Source: Solwaraspora sp. WMMD791 (GTDB lineage Bacteria; Actinomycetota; Actinomycetes; Mycobacteriales; Micromonosporaceae). Taken from it: a stretch of DNA of 64,000 bases. Location: NCBI RefSeq assembly GCF_029581195.1, contig NZ_CP120737.1:6115001-6179000 (forward strand). Direction: 5' to 3'. Within the stretch, counting starts at the first letter, position 1. The number at the start of each line of letters is the position of its first letter. The notes below the pieces were generated by a model. It was not told the DNA's origin. It ran no database searches and saw only the letters and a program-made list of their open reading frames with translations. A program made the position numbers and the translations under genes. Positions 23,770 through 33,768 of the stretch are shown piece by piece.

Positions 23770-25821
23770 TCAGTCCAGCACCGCGACCGCGCGCCCGGTC
23801 GGGTCGGTCGCCCGGACCTGCACCGGCCCCACCGGACCGTCCGGATGCGCCGCCGACACCAGCAGCCCGGTGCCCTGCTGCCGCTGCCCCCGGATGGTGA
23901 CCTCCAGCTGCGCAACCGCGCCGCCGCTGGCCGTCACGTGATGCCACCCACCGGCCGGCGACTCCCACCACCAGGCCACCGCCACCGCCGGCGCGAGCGG
24001 ACTGCACAGCCGGGTGTCGGCGGCGGTCGCCACCGCCCGCGCCGGCGCGTCGGGCACCAGCAGGACCGCCGCCACCAGGTTCGCGTCCCGGGGCAGCTCC
24101 GCCCGTACGCAGGTCAGCCGAACCTCGTCGGCGCGCCCCGGCAGGGCACCCGCCCAGACCTCCCAGGCCAGCACCGAATGCGGCGCGTGCGCGGTCAGCT
24201 CGCCGGCCAGGCACCCCAGTCCGGACCAGGCCCGCGCCCCGGCCGGGGTGTCCGCGTCGTCGACGTGCTGCCCCGGGTCGCGCTGCGGCGACAGGTAGCT
24301 CAGCCGGCTCAGCGGGACCCGCCCCAGGTCGGCCAGGGTGAACGGGCGGTCGACCCCCACCTCGGTGACCCGCATCCGCAGCAGCGGCCCGGCCCAGCAG
24401 CCGCCCGAGTCGGCCGCCGCGCGGTGCTCGGCCGGCACCGGGTCGGTCACCCCGGCCCGGACCGCCAGCTCGTGCCACGGACCACCGGCCAGGCCGCGGG
24501 ACTGCACCTGCCGTACCCACGGCGCCACCAGGTACCGGGCCGGCTCCGTCGGGGCGCTGAGCCGGATCGCGCTGGCGGCGTGGGCGTCCGCCGCCGGAGC
24601 CGGCTCGATCCGCAACGACCGGTCGGCACCAGCGGCACGGAAGACCGCGACCCGGCTCACGTCGGCCAGCACGGCCACCGCCGCCGTGGCGCCCCCGGCA
24701 CCGGTCAGTTCACCTGCGTACAACAGGTGGGCGGTGCCGACGGGTGCCGTCACCGGCACCTGCGGGGCGGCGAAGGCGGTCACCACCCCGGCCCCGGTCC
24801 GTACCGCCAGCCCGGCGGCGGCACCGTCCGGATCGCTCGCACCGTGGGCCGCCGTACGGGCCGGCGGGTCCCCGGCGGTCGCCTCGGCCAGCGCCAGCCA
24901 ACTGTCCAGCGCCGTGTCCACCAGGACGGTGTCGTCGGTCCGGGAACCCCGGGTCGGCCACGACGCGAGACTCAGCCGGGCGGCGCCACGCCAGGCCTCG
25001 TCGCCGACGCGGCGGATCCCGTCCGGCGTCGGCACGCCCGTACCGTCCACCGCCGGTCCGGCCACCTCGGGCGGGAACCGCGCCAGCCGTGGGGACAGCG
25101 TCGCGGTCACTGCCACCGCCGCCAGCAGCACCGCCGCCAGCGCGGCGAGCCGGCCCAGCCGGGCCCACCGCACCGTACGCTGGTCCGGCGGCCGCAGTCG
25201 GACGGTCATCGGGTCGGTCAGCGGTCCGGTCAGCAGTTGCCGCTGGCGGGCCGGCGTGATGCCCTCGGTGTCGGCGAGCCGCTGCCGTTCGGCGGCACCG
25301 GCGGCGACCTGGACGACCGGGTCCGGCCAGCCCGCCTCGTGCAGCACCCCGATCGCGTCCCGGGGCGGCAGCTGCTCCACGACCAGCAGGACGTACCCCG
25401 CGCGTACCGGGGTCGGCAGGGTGGTCAGTGCGGCCAGCAGCCGGTCCCACTGCGGGTCGTCCTCCTCGGGCACCGGCCGGCCCCAGTGCCCCGGCAGGGT
25501 GACGGTGAACCGGGGCGGGTTGGCCGCCCGGCGGACCACCCGGGCCAGCAACCACAGGTATTCGTCGTCGGTCACCTGGCGCCACGGCAGCGAGCGGCGG
25601 ACCACCCGGTGTGCCCGCGCGATCCGCTGGTCGGTGGCGCGGCGACCGGGGCCGGCCAGCGGCTCGGTCGAGTCCGCGAGCACCAGGTACGCCACCCGCA
25701 CCAGCCGGTCGTAGTGGCGCTGCGTCGGCGTGCCGGGCCGCACCCGCGAGGGCACCGGTAGCCGGTCCGGCACCGCCCCGACCGACGGGTCCGAGGGCGG
25801 CTCGGCCGGTCCGCTGGACAC
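23770..25821 (-). CDS. Sigma-factor-like protein fused to a membrane anchor and large extracytoplasmic region
   Basis: 683 residues from the GTG at 25821, which has GAGGA 7 nt upstream; the GTG at 25842 has none. The first ~220 residues look like a degenerate sigma-70 domain pair: RHYDRLVRVAYLVLAD (region-2-like) and LLAALTTLPTPVRAGYVLLVVEQLPPRDAIGVL (region-4-like). One membrane segment follows (LGRLAALAAVLLAAVAVTATL). The remaining ~440 residues are Ala/Gly/Pro-rich and probably extracytoplasmic, with no recognised domain. This resembles transmembrane sigma-like proteins of actinobacteria, but function is unknown. Convergent with the Gfo/Idh gene. Confidence 0.65.
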   Translation of the reverse strand: MSSGPAEPPSDPSVGAVPDRLPVPSRVRPGTPTQRHYDRLVRVAYLVLADSTEPLAGPGRRATDQRIARAHRVVRRSLPWRQVTDDEYLWLLARVVRRAANPPRFTVTLPGHWGRPVPEEDDPQWDRLLAALTTLPTPVRAGYVLLVVEQLPPRDAIGVLHEAGWPDPVVQVAAGAAERQRLADTEGITPARQRQLLTGPLTDPMTVRLRPPDQRTVRWARLGRLAALAAVLLAAVAVTATLSPRLARFPPEVAGPAVDGTGVPTPDGIRRVGDEAWRGAARLSLASWPTRGSRTDDTVLVDTALDSWLALAEATAGDPPARTAAHGASDPDGAAAGLAVRTGAGVVTAFAAPQVPVTAPVGTAHLLYAGELTGAGGATAAVAVLADVSRVAVFRAAGADRSLRIEPAPAADAHAASAIRLSAPTEPARYLVAPWVRQVQSRGLAGGPWHELAVRAGVTDPVPAEHRAAADSGGCWAGPLLRMRVTEVGVDRPFTLADLGRVPLSRLSYLSPQRDPGQHVDDADTPAGARAWSGLGCLAGELTAHAPHSVLAWEVWAGALPGRADEVRLTCVRAELPRDANLVAAVLLVPDAPARAVATAADTRLCSPLAPAVAVAWWWESPAGGWHHVTASGGAVAQLEVTIRGQRQQGTGLLVSAAHPDGPVGPVQVRATDPTGRAVAVLD

Positions 25822-25941
25822 TGCTGGTTCCTCGGCGCGCACGCGTTGACAACGCGGACGCGCCGTACCGGGTCACGGGCGTTTCCCACCGGGACCCGAA
25901 ATGGCGTTGCCGGCGTCCCGGCCCGGCCGTAGCCTGCCGAC

Positions 25942-26070
25942 GTGTCGATCACGTTCCAGGCGCTGATCCGGGCCGGCCTCGCGCCGACCGGTTGGTGCCC
26001 GCTGTTGACAGCCCGCCCCCGGGTCCGGCGCCCCGCCCTGGCCGACGGCCAGTTCGCGTCCGGCAACTGA
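25942..26070 (+). CDS. Possible 42-residue leader or remnant ORF upstream of erm
   Basis: Starts at a GTG 6 nt after a TAGCCT box (25930-25935), the same leaderless layout as established genes of this window. The product starts MSITFQALIRAGLAPTGW and ends LADGQFASGN. It is 206 bp upstream of the erm start. It could be a regulatory leader peptide, an independent small protein or a gene remnant. No homologue is recognised. Confidence 0.35.
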   Translation: MSITFQALIRAGLAPTGWCPLLTARPRVRRPALADGQFASGN

Positions 26071-26097
26071 CCCGCCCGTCGCCCGACCCACCGGTCG

Positions 26098-26112
26098 CCG
26101 ATCACTGATCGG
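26098..26112. promoter_or_regulatory. 15-bp palindrome in the erm upstream region
   Basis: CCGATCA-C-TGATCGG is a perfect 7-bp inverted repeat, 28 bp after the small ORF and 163 bp before the erm start. It could be an operator or a leader hairpin. Confidence 0.4.
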
Positions 26113-26275
26113 TCACCCGGTGCGCCCGGTGCGACCCGGTCACCCGACGCGCCGTACGCCCCGTCAGGCCAGCGCGGTCCGAGTCCTGCCCGAGATGGAC
26201 CGGTCCGCCGTCGGTGGCACCGGTCCGTGAACCGTCGCGGTGGCAGCTCGCCATCGCGGCAGACTGGACCTGGCT

Positions 26276-27130
26276 GTGACCCGCCCTGCCCGTGACGACC
26301 ATGCTGCCCGTGCGGTATCCGCCGCCGATGCCGTACCCGCCGCCCGCCGCGGTGCCGCCGACCGCACCCGACGCGCCTACTCCCAGACCAACCTGTCCGA
26401 CCGGCTCGCGATCGACCGGGTCGTGCGGGCCGCCCGAGTGACCGGGTCGCTGACCGTCGAGGTCGGCGCCGGCACCGGCCAGCTGACCGGCCCACTGGCC
26501 CGCTCCCGGGCCCGCGCCGGTGGCCGCCTGCTCGCCTACGAGGTCGATCCGGCGCTGGCCGGGCGGCTCGCCCGGCGCTGCGCCGCGCTGCCGAACGTGA
26601 CCGTACTGGCGGCGGACTTCCTGGCCGCCGCGCCGCCGGCGGAACCGTTCGACGTGGTCGGCAACATTCCGTACGCGGCGACCGCGCCGATCGTGGCCTG
26701 GTGCCTGCGGGCACCCGCGCTGCAGGCGGCCACGCTGGTGACCCAACTCGAGTACGCCCGTAAACGCACCGGTGACTTCGGCCGGTGGTCCCGGCTGACC
26801 GTGCGTACCTGGCCGGTGTTCGACTGGCGACTCGCCGGACGGATCACGCGGACCGCGTTCCGTCCGGTGCCTGTGGTCGACGGCGGCATCCTGCGGTTGA
26901 CCCGCCGGCCGGTGCCGCTGGTGCCGGCGGCCGCGCTGCCGGCGTACCAGCAGCTCGTCGATCTCGGCTTCAGCGGGGTGGGCGGCTCGGTGGCCGCCTC
27001 GCTGCGGCGCCGCTTCCCGCAACGGCGGGTGTCCGCCGCGTTGCGGGCGAACCGGATCGACGCCGACGCGCTCGCCGGGCAGCTCTGGCCCGAACAGTGG
27101 ATCGCGCTGTTCCGGCTGCTCCAGGCGTGA
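26276..27130 (+). CDS. erm: Erm-type 23S rRNA (adenine-N6)-methyltransferase
   Basis: 284 residues. RRAYSQTNLSD matches the Erm/KsgA entry motif, VEVGAGTGQLT binds S-adenosylmethionine, and DVVGNIPYAATAP is the NIPY-type catalytic motif IV. KRTGDFGRWSRLTVRTWPVFDW is the conserved Erm target-recognition stretch. It is predicted to methylate A2058 of 23S rRNA and give macrolide-lincosamide-streptogramin B resistance. The GTG at 26276 is my choice; a GTG at 26240 would add 12 residues. The upstream small ORF and palindrome may regulate it. Convergent with the Hsp70 gene. Confidence 0.88.
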   Translation: MTRPARDDHAARAVSAADAVPAARRGAADRTRRAYSQTNLSDRLAIDRVVRAARVTGSLTVEVGAGTGQLTGPLARSRARAGGRLLAYEVDPALAGRLARRCAALPNVTVLAADFLAAAPPAEPFDVVGNIPYAATAPIVAWCLRAPALQAATLVTQLEYARKRTGDFGRWSRLTVRTWPVFDWRLAGRITRTAFRPVPVVDGGILRLTRRPVPLVPAAALPAYQQLVDLGFSGVGGSVAASLRRRFPQRRVSAALRANRIDADALAGQLWPEQWIALFRLLQA

Positions 27131-27145
27131 CGGGGCGCTCCCGGG

Positions 27146-28484
<1,339 letters not shown>

Positions 28485-28501
<17 letters not shown>

Positions 28502-30587
28502 CGATCAGGCTCCGCTCGTTGGACTCCCAGTTGGCCAGCAGGTGCCGGCTGTCGGCACTGAACCCGACCCGGAGCCGCTGCCCGGTGCCGCCCAGGACGC
28601 GGAACAGTTCCTGCCCGGTCACGGTGTCCTGCAGCAGCATCGCGGTGATGCCGTCGAGACCGTCGGCGACGCTGGCCCGCAGCTGCCCGTCGGCGCTGAC
28701 CACGCTCGCGCGGAAGCCACCCAGCTGGCTCTGCTCGGCGAACTCGGGCAGGTGCTGCTGCCACGCGTCGTCGGTGATCCGGTCGATGCGGTTGCCGGTC
28801 CGCAGATCCCAGAGCGTCACGACGGTACGGCGGTACCGGCCGACGGCCCTGGTACGGCCTTCCGCCGCCGCCCGCCAGCCGGTCTCGTCGACCAGCACCC
28901 GGTGCGGTTCGCCGGGATCGCGGAACCGTACGGTGAGTTTGCCGGTCTCGATGTCCCACACCGACAGGAAGCCGTCGGTGTCCCAGGTGACCACCGCCAG
29001 CCGGCCCTCCGGGTCGATGAACACCCGGCCCTGTGGGTCGCCGCCGGGTCCGTGGTCGGGGCGGAACTCCGCCCGTACCGTGTCGTCGGCGATCGCGCGA
29101 AGTCGGATCAGCCGCGCGGCCCGGTCGCACTCCACCAGGTGCTCACCGTCGGGGGTGAGCAGCCAGCTGCCGGTCGATTCCAGGTGTCGGCGCCGGGGCG
29201 GGGGCTGGCCCTGCAGCGCGGTCGCGTCCTTGGCGGCGGCCACCACCAGCACCGGGCCGACCAGGTCACCGACGGACACCTGCTGTCCCAGTTGGCGACC
29301 CTGCTGCGCGGCGGTGAGTTCGAAGATGCGTTCGTCCGGCGTCCGGATGTGGGCCAGCACCGCCCCGGCCTGGTACGGCTCGCCCGGCGGTACGCACCAG
29401 CGGGCCAGCCGGGCCCGCCCGCCGGGGATCTCCCAGGACGTCGGTTCGACCCGCCACCGGGGCGGGTCGGCGGTGACGACCCGCCCGGCGGCGCCCGCCG
29501 CGAACCGGGCCGCCCCACGCAGGACCGCCAGCTCCGGTTCCGCGGCGACCCGCAGCGGCTCGGGAGCGGCCGCCCGGTGAGCGCCGCCGGGCGGCTCGTA
29601 GCCGAGGCCGGAGCGCACTGCGGCGTGCGCGGCGGACAGGTAGGCGCCGCCGCCGGAGACCACCACCGCGGCGAGGTCCGCCGCAGTGGCGCCGACCGTG
29701 CCCAGCACGCCGTGGACGCTGTCGACCAGCCACCGCAGCGCGGGCGCCGCGAAGGCCTCCAGCCAGTCGCGGGTGAGCCGGTACGGCGGCGACAGCGGGG
29801 TCAGGTGGTCGACCACCTCGTCGGAGTCGACGAGCTGGTGCTTCAACCGACGGACGAAGTCGATCGCCTCGTAGTAGGCCCGCAGCCCGGCGTCACCGGG
29901 CGCGGCGAGCAACGGCTCCAGCCAGGTGCGCCCCTGGGTACGCAGGTCGTTGATGAGCAGCGCGTCCAACTCCTGGCCGGCCGGGCTGCTCTCCTGGGCG
30001 AGCTGGACGGTGTGGCTGCCGTACACCTGCACGACGGCGGTGGTCCAGGTCGCGCCGAGGTCGCAGACCAGGACCAGCGCTCCGGCCGGCAGGTTGTCGG
30101 TACGGGGATCCAGGGCGGCGGCGACCGCGCCGCCGATCAGTTCGACGTCGCGGAAGCCGGCCGCCTCACCGATCGCGATCATCGTGTCCCGCCGGGGGTC
30201 GCCGGGCAGGTAGTCGGCGGGTACGGTCAGCGTCAGCCGGTCGATCGGGCCCAGGCCGAACAGTTGCCGGGTCTCGTTGCCGACGACGGTGAGGTAGGCG
30301 GCGAGTGCTTCCGGGCCGGTGACCTCCCGGTGCTCCAGCCAGATGGAGGCGGAGGCATCGACGGCGCGGCGCGGCCCGTCGATGTAGCGCCGTGGCATGG
30401 CGCGTTTGCGCACCTCGGCTGGAGTGCCGACCAGGAAGCCCTCGTCGGCCAGGCAGACCGAGGACGGCCAGCTCGCGGCGCCACTGGCCGGCTCCTTGAC
30501 CAGGGTTGTCTGGTCTGCGACGACCAGGGCCACCCGGGTACCCGATGCACCCACATCGACCACCAGGTTCGGCTCGGTCAAGGTCAT
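28485..30587 (-). CDS. Hsp70-like domain fused to WD40-like repeats
   Basis: 700 residues. The N-terminal ~380 residues are Hsp70-like but degenerate: VVDVGASGTRVAL and LVCDLGATWTTAVV replace the GGGTFD phosphate motif, whereas VVVSGGGAYLSAA keeps the adenosine motif. Residues from about 480 onward carry beta-propeller strands with WDIETGK, LWDLRTGNRI and a terminal LIDVWDV, typical of WD40 blades. ATPase activity may be reduced. The fusion, plus the overlapping intact Hsp70, suggests a two-component chaperone or signalling device (inference). The ATG is at 30587. Confidence 0.75.
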
Positions 30588-30721
30588 GCCCTCACCACGG
30601 TTTCGGCGATTGATATCTCTGGAAGCTCCGGCATAGTGTCCGCGAGCGTCGCCGCCGCGTCCACCCTGGGCGATGGGCGCCGTTCGCCACGGATGATGGT
30701 GAACGTAACGGAAACTGCCGA

Positions 30722-30737
30722 GGCGGCCGGAGCCGCC
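30722..30737 (+). other. Short GC hairpin upstream of the riboswitch promoter
   Basis: GGCGGC-CGGA-GCCGCC is a perfect 6-bp stem with a tetraloop, about 50 bp before the -10 box of the riboswitch transcript. The remainder of 30588-30780 shows nothing else I can name. Confidence 0.35.
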
Positions 30738-30783
30738 CCCGTGTGTTGTGTCACTCCCGGTGGATTCGGCTGCGGTACGCGTT

Positions 30784-30789
30784 ACGCTC
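30784..30789 (+). promoter_or_regulatory. -10 box for the Mn riboswitch transcript
   Basis: TACGCT precedes the aptamer by a few bases, which places the expected start near 30796. A -35 box is not convincing. Confidence 0.4.
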
Positions 30790-30795
30790 AGCTCC

Positions 30796-30905
30796 AGCGA
30801 GGGGGAGTAGCTCCCAACATCGCGGTCGACACACTGGTGCTGCGCACCCGGCCGCGGCGACCTGACGATCTGGCGTCAGGTGGGCGAGACCTTCGACTCA
30901 GGCTG
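30796..30905 (+). ncRNA. yybP-ykoY manganese riboswitch
   Basis: Two hallmark blocks of the yybP-ykoY class are present in order: GGGGAGTAGCTC at 30802-30813 and GGGCGAGACCTTCGACTCAG at 30882-30901. Between them is a perfect 8-bp hairpin (ACCTGACG 30860-30867 / CGTCAGGT 30874-30881). The class binds Mn(II) where the two conserved loops meet and turns on Mn exporters. It lies 59 bp upstream of a TMEM165/GDT1 gene, a known partner. The exact ends are approximate. Confidence 0.85.
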
Positions 30906-30963
30906 CACAAGCCGGGTCGAGGTCCGCGTGCCACGATCCGGCCCGGACCGGATGAGAGGCACC

Positions 30964-31554
30964 ATGGACGGGTTCCTGACCGCCACCGCGATCAGCTTTG
31001 GCGTGATCTTCATAGCTGAGCTGGGCGACAAGTCCCAGTTGATGGCGATGACCTTCGCCACCCGGTTCAAGATGTGGCCGGTCCTGATCGGGATCACCGC
31101 GGCCACCGCCGTCGTGCACCTGGTGTCGGTCGGCCTCGGTCACGGCCTCGGCGTGGCGCTGCCCACCGGCTGGATCTCCCTGGTGGCGGCGGTGGCGTTC
31201 TTCGGGTTCGCGCTCTGGACGCTGCGCGGCGACTCGCTCACCGACGAGGAGTCCCGGCGGGCGCAGCGCACCACCCGGTCGGCGATCGTCGCCGTGTTCA
31301 CGGCGTTCTTCCTGGCCGAACTGGGGGACAAGACGATGCTCGCCACCATCACCCTGGCGACCCGGCACGGCTGGTTCGGCACCTGGCTCGGGTCGACCCT
31401 CGGCATGGTGGCGGCCGACGCGTTGGCCATCGTGGTCGGCCGGATGCTGGGCAAGCGACTGCCCGAGCGGGTCATCGCCTACGGTGCCGCCGCGCTGTTC
31501 GCGTTGTTCGGCTGCTGGCTGCTGGTCGAGGCGGTCCGGGAACTGACCGGCTGA
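30964..31554 (+). CDS. TMEM165/GDT1-family Mn(II)/Ca(II) exporter
   Basis: 196 residues with six membrane segments. The two family signatures are present as FIAELGDKSQLMAM and FLAELGDKTMLATI, one in each half of an inverted repeat, with a charged loop (SLTDEESRRAQRTTRS) between. The protein probably exports manganese across the cytoplasmic membrane. The ATG at 30964 has GAGG about 5 nt upstream. Expression should rise with manganese through the upstream yybP-ykoY riboswitch, which strongly supports this substrate. Confidence 0.9.
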   Translation: MDGFLTATAISFGVIFIAELGDKSQLMAMTFATRFKMWPVLIGITAATAVVHLVSVGLGHGLGVALPTGWISLVAAVAFFGFALWTLRGDSLTDEESRRAQRTTRSAIVAVFTAFFLAELGDKTMLATITLATRHGWFGTWLGSTLGMVAADALAIVVGRMLGKRLPERVIAYGAAALFALFGCWLLVEAVRELTG

Positions 31555-31664
31555 TCTGCGCCCCCGGGGCCGGCCGGCCTGCGCCCCACGCCGGCTGTCC
31601 GGCGGGGGGCGTGGTGTGCGTGACAACAGGCGTGACAACCGGTCGCCGTGGGTACGGTGACCGT

Positions 31665-32057
31665 ATGGAGCACTTCACGATCGCCACCGTCGCTGAGCAG
31701 AGTCCGGACTTCCGTCGGGTGCTCTGGACCGGTGAGCATTCCCAGCTTGTGATCATGACCATCCCGCCGGGCGGCGAGATCGGCGAGGAGGTCCACGACG
31801 AGATCGACCAGATCCTCACCTTCGTCAGCGGTGTCGGTGAGGCGTTGGTGGCCGGTGAGCGCAGGGAGGTCGCCCAGGGTGACTTGGTGGCGGTCCCAGC
31901 CGGTACGAAGCACAACTTCCGCAACACCGGGCCCAACCCACTGGTCCTCTACACCGTGTACGGGCCACCGGAGCACGCCGACGGTGCCGTGCACCACACC
32001 AAGGAGGAAGCCGACGCGGCCGAGGAGTCCGGCCAGGACGAGCCGCCGAACTCCTGA
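31665..32057 (+). CDS. Cupin-domain protein
   Basis: 130 residues. One cupin barrel is evident: PPGGEIGEEVHDEIDQILTFVSG holds the first metal-binding motif (His and Glu residues) and VPAGTKHNFRNTGPNPLVLYTVY the second. The C-terminus has the EHADGAVHHTKEEAD tail often seen in small actinobacterial cupins. Reaction unknown. The ATG at 31665 is 6 nt after TACGGT (31653-31658) and has no Shine-Dalgarno, so the mRNA is probably leaderless. Confidence 0.85.
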   Translation: MEHFTIATVAEQSPDFRRVLWTGEHSQLVIMTIPPGGEIGEEVHDEIDQILTFVSGVGEALVAGERREVAQGDLVAVPAGTKHNFRNTGPNPLVLYTVYGPPEHADGAVHHTKEEADAAEESGQDEPPNS

Positions 32058-32078
32058 ACCACCGGGGCGGGCCCGCCG

Positions 32079-32588
32079 TCAGCTGTCGGCGGTGCCGCCC
32101 AGCAGCGACGGGTCCTGGCGGATCAGCTCCGCGAGCCGGGCGGCCGGGCTGCCGGCAGGCGGCTCGGCACGCGGCGGCCAGTCGGGTGGTCCGCCGGCGG
32201 TCGGTACGCCGACCGCCGGCGGCTCGCTGAAGGTGCCGGTGATCACGGTCGGAGCGCCGGTGCCCGTGTCCCGCCGTTCGTTGTGACCGTGCCGGGGCCC
32301 GTCACCGGGGCGACGGTTCCCCGAGGTGACGGGACCGGCAGCGGTGGGACCGGCGATGTGTACCTCGACCCGGCCGCCATGATGGCTCACCGACAGGTCG
32401 ACCGACTGGCCACCGTCGGTGAGCCGGACGACCGCGGCCAGCCCCGGGTGTCGCTCCACCACCTGCCGTACGGCCGCGGCGAGCTCCTCCGCCGCCGACG
32501 TGGCCCGGTCGGTGCCCTGGTTGACCCGCTTGTGCAGCTGGTCCCGTCGGGCAAGCCGGGCGAGCGCGTCGTCCAGGTCACCACGCAT
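32079..32588 (-). CDS. Hypothetical protein, last gene of the conservon, YbaB-like N-terminus
   Basis: 169 residues. The first ~80 residues are helical then beta (LARRDQLHKRVNQGTDRATSAAEELAAAVRQ; VRLTDGGQSVDLSVSHHGGRVEVHIAG), a pattern like YbaB/EbfC nucleoid proteins. The rest is Pro/Gly-rich and ends with a short helix (ARLAELIRQDPSLLGG). The ATG at 32588 has a strong GGGAGG 6 nt upstream. It lies 24 bp after the cvnD-type GTPase and in the same direction, so it is likely part of the conservon operon. Function unknown. Confidence 0.65.
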   Translation of the reverse strand: MRGDLDDALARLARRDQLHKRVNQGTDRATSAAEELAAAVRQVVERHPGLAAVVRLTDGGQSVDLSVSHHGGRVEVHIAGPTAAGPVTSGNRRPGDGPRHGHNERRDTGTGAPTVITGTFSEPPAVGVPTAGGPPDWPPRAEPPAGSPAARLAELIRQDPSLLGGTADS

Positions 32589-32612
32589 CTTCGACCTCCC
32601 GTTGTCATCGCC

Positions 32613-33260
32613 TCAGGATGGCTGACTCCTTACCGCGCGGTCCAGAGCCCGGTCCAGAACCACCAGCAGGGCGTCGCGCACCGACAGCCGGTCCCGTGCG
32701 TCGAAGGCGACGATCGGGACCTTCTGGTCCGTCGCCAACGCCCACCTGACCTCGTCGATGCTATGACTCAGCCGTCCGTTGAAGGTATTAACTCCTACCA
32801 CGAACGGCAGCCCGGCCCGTTCGAAGTAGTCCACCGCCGGATAGCAGTCGTCCAGGCGTGAGCTGTCCACCACCACCAGCGCGCCGAGCGCACCCCGCGC
32901 CAGGTCGTCCCACATGAATCCGAAACGGGTCTGACCCGGGGTGCCGAACAGGTAGAGCTTCAGGCTCCGGTCGATCGTGACACATCCGAAGTCCATCGCC
33001 ACCGTGGTGGTGGTCTTGCCGGACTCCGTACCGGGGTCGTCCACGCCGACCGAGACGGCGGTCATCTCCGCCTCGGTGGTGAGCGGGGCGATCTCGGAGA
33101 TCGCCCCCACGGTGGTGGTCTTGCCCACGCCGAAGCCACCCGCGATCACGATCTTCACCGGGATCGGCGCGGTACGGGTCGCCGGCTGGGGCGCTGGCCG
33201 CCGCCGGTTCCGCATCGGCAGGCCGGCGGCCAACGGGTCAGGAGATGGCACGAAGTCCAC
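32613..33260 (-). CDS. Conservon GTPase (CvnD-like)
   Basis: 215 residues. IVIAGGFGVGKTTTVGAISE is the Walker A motif, with the GGFGVGKTT form typical of conservon small GTPases; MDFGCVTID and LYLFGTPGQTRF are the switch regions, and VVGVNTFNG replaces NKxD as nucleotide-recognition motif. It is Ras-like in fold and is thought to work with the roadblock and DUF742 proteins of the same operon. The GTG at 33260 overlaps the DUF742 gene by 23 bp; a GTG at 33251 is an alternative. Confidence 0.9.
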   Translation of the reverse strand: MDFVPSPDPLAAGLPMRNRRRPAPQPATRTAPIPVKIVIAGGFGVGKTTTVGAISEIAPLTTEAEMTAVSVGVDDPGTESGKTTTTVAMDFGCVTIDRSLKLYLFGTPGQTRFGFMWDDLARGALGALVVVDSSRLDDCYPAVDYFERAGLPFVVGVNTFNGRLSHSIDEVRWALATDQKVPIVAFDARDRLSVRDALLVVLDRALDRAVRSQPS

Positions 33261-33768
33261 GGATCACTCGCAGGATGGTGTCGGCATCGGCAGGGGCCTC
33301 GACGTCGGGTACGTGCACGTCGAGGTGAGCGGTTGCCCGCAGGTCACCGACCAGCACCCGGGTCACCCCGAGGTGCAGCCCCAGCCGGGCGGAGAGTTCC
33401 GCCACGGAGATCGGGTCAGCGGCGAGCGCGATGATCGCCTGAAGTTCGGGTGCCAGGCTGTGCACCGGTGCCGCGGGCGCGAACATGTCCGGTACCCGCG
33501 CGGTGACCTGGGTCTCCAACTTGATGTCCGGGTCGACGCCGGCGACCCGGCCGGCGGTGAGCACGAACGGCCGTAGCCCGGACGCCGCAGTCGGGGCGGC
33601 CGCCGGCCCGGCCGCGGTGGCGTCCGGGTGCCCGCTGCCACCGCGGCCTTCGACCGGCCCGGCTCCGTCGTCCGGTCCGGCTCCGTCGACCGGCGGGGTA
33701 CGCAGGTAGGGGCGGATCCGCACAGGCGGCTCGGCCGGATCGTCCGCCCCGAACGGCGACCGGGTCAC
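33238..33768 (-). CDS. DUF742 protein (CvnC-like)
   Basis: 176 residues. A Pro/Gly-rich N-terminal half precedes the DUF742 domain: RPFVLTAGRVAG, HSLAPELQAIIALAADPISVAELSARLGLHLGVTRVLVGDL and a terminal ILRVIRGLRAIS. The middle part is a winged-helix-like fold. The GTG at 33768 overlaps the stop of the roadblock gene as GTGA, showing translational coupling. It is one of the four core conservon proteins. Confidence 0.9.
   Translation of the reverse strand: MTRSPFGADDPAEPPVRIRPYLRTPPVDGAGPDDGAGPVEGRGGSGHPDATAAGPAAAPTAASGLRPFVLTAGRVAGVDPDIKLETQVTARVPDMFAPAAPVHSLAPELQAIIALAADPISVAELSARLGLHLGVTRVLVGDLRATAHLDVHVPDVEAPADADTILRVIRGLRAIS

Noticed and set aside
26276-27130. KsgA (16S rRNA dimethylase) instead of Erm
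   Set aside because: The KRTGDFGRWSRLTVRTW block and RRAYSQTNLSD entry are Erm-like, and the usual ispE/ksgA neighbours are absent.
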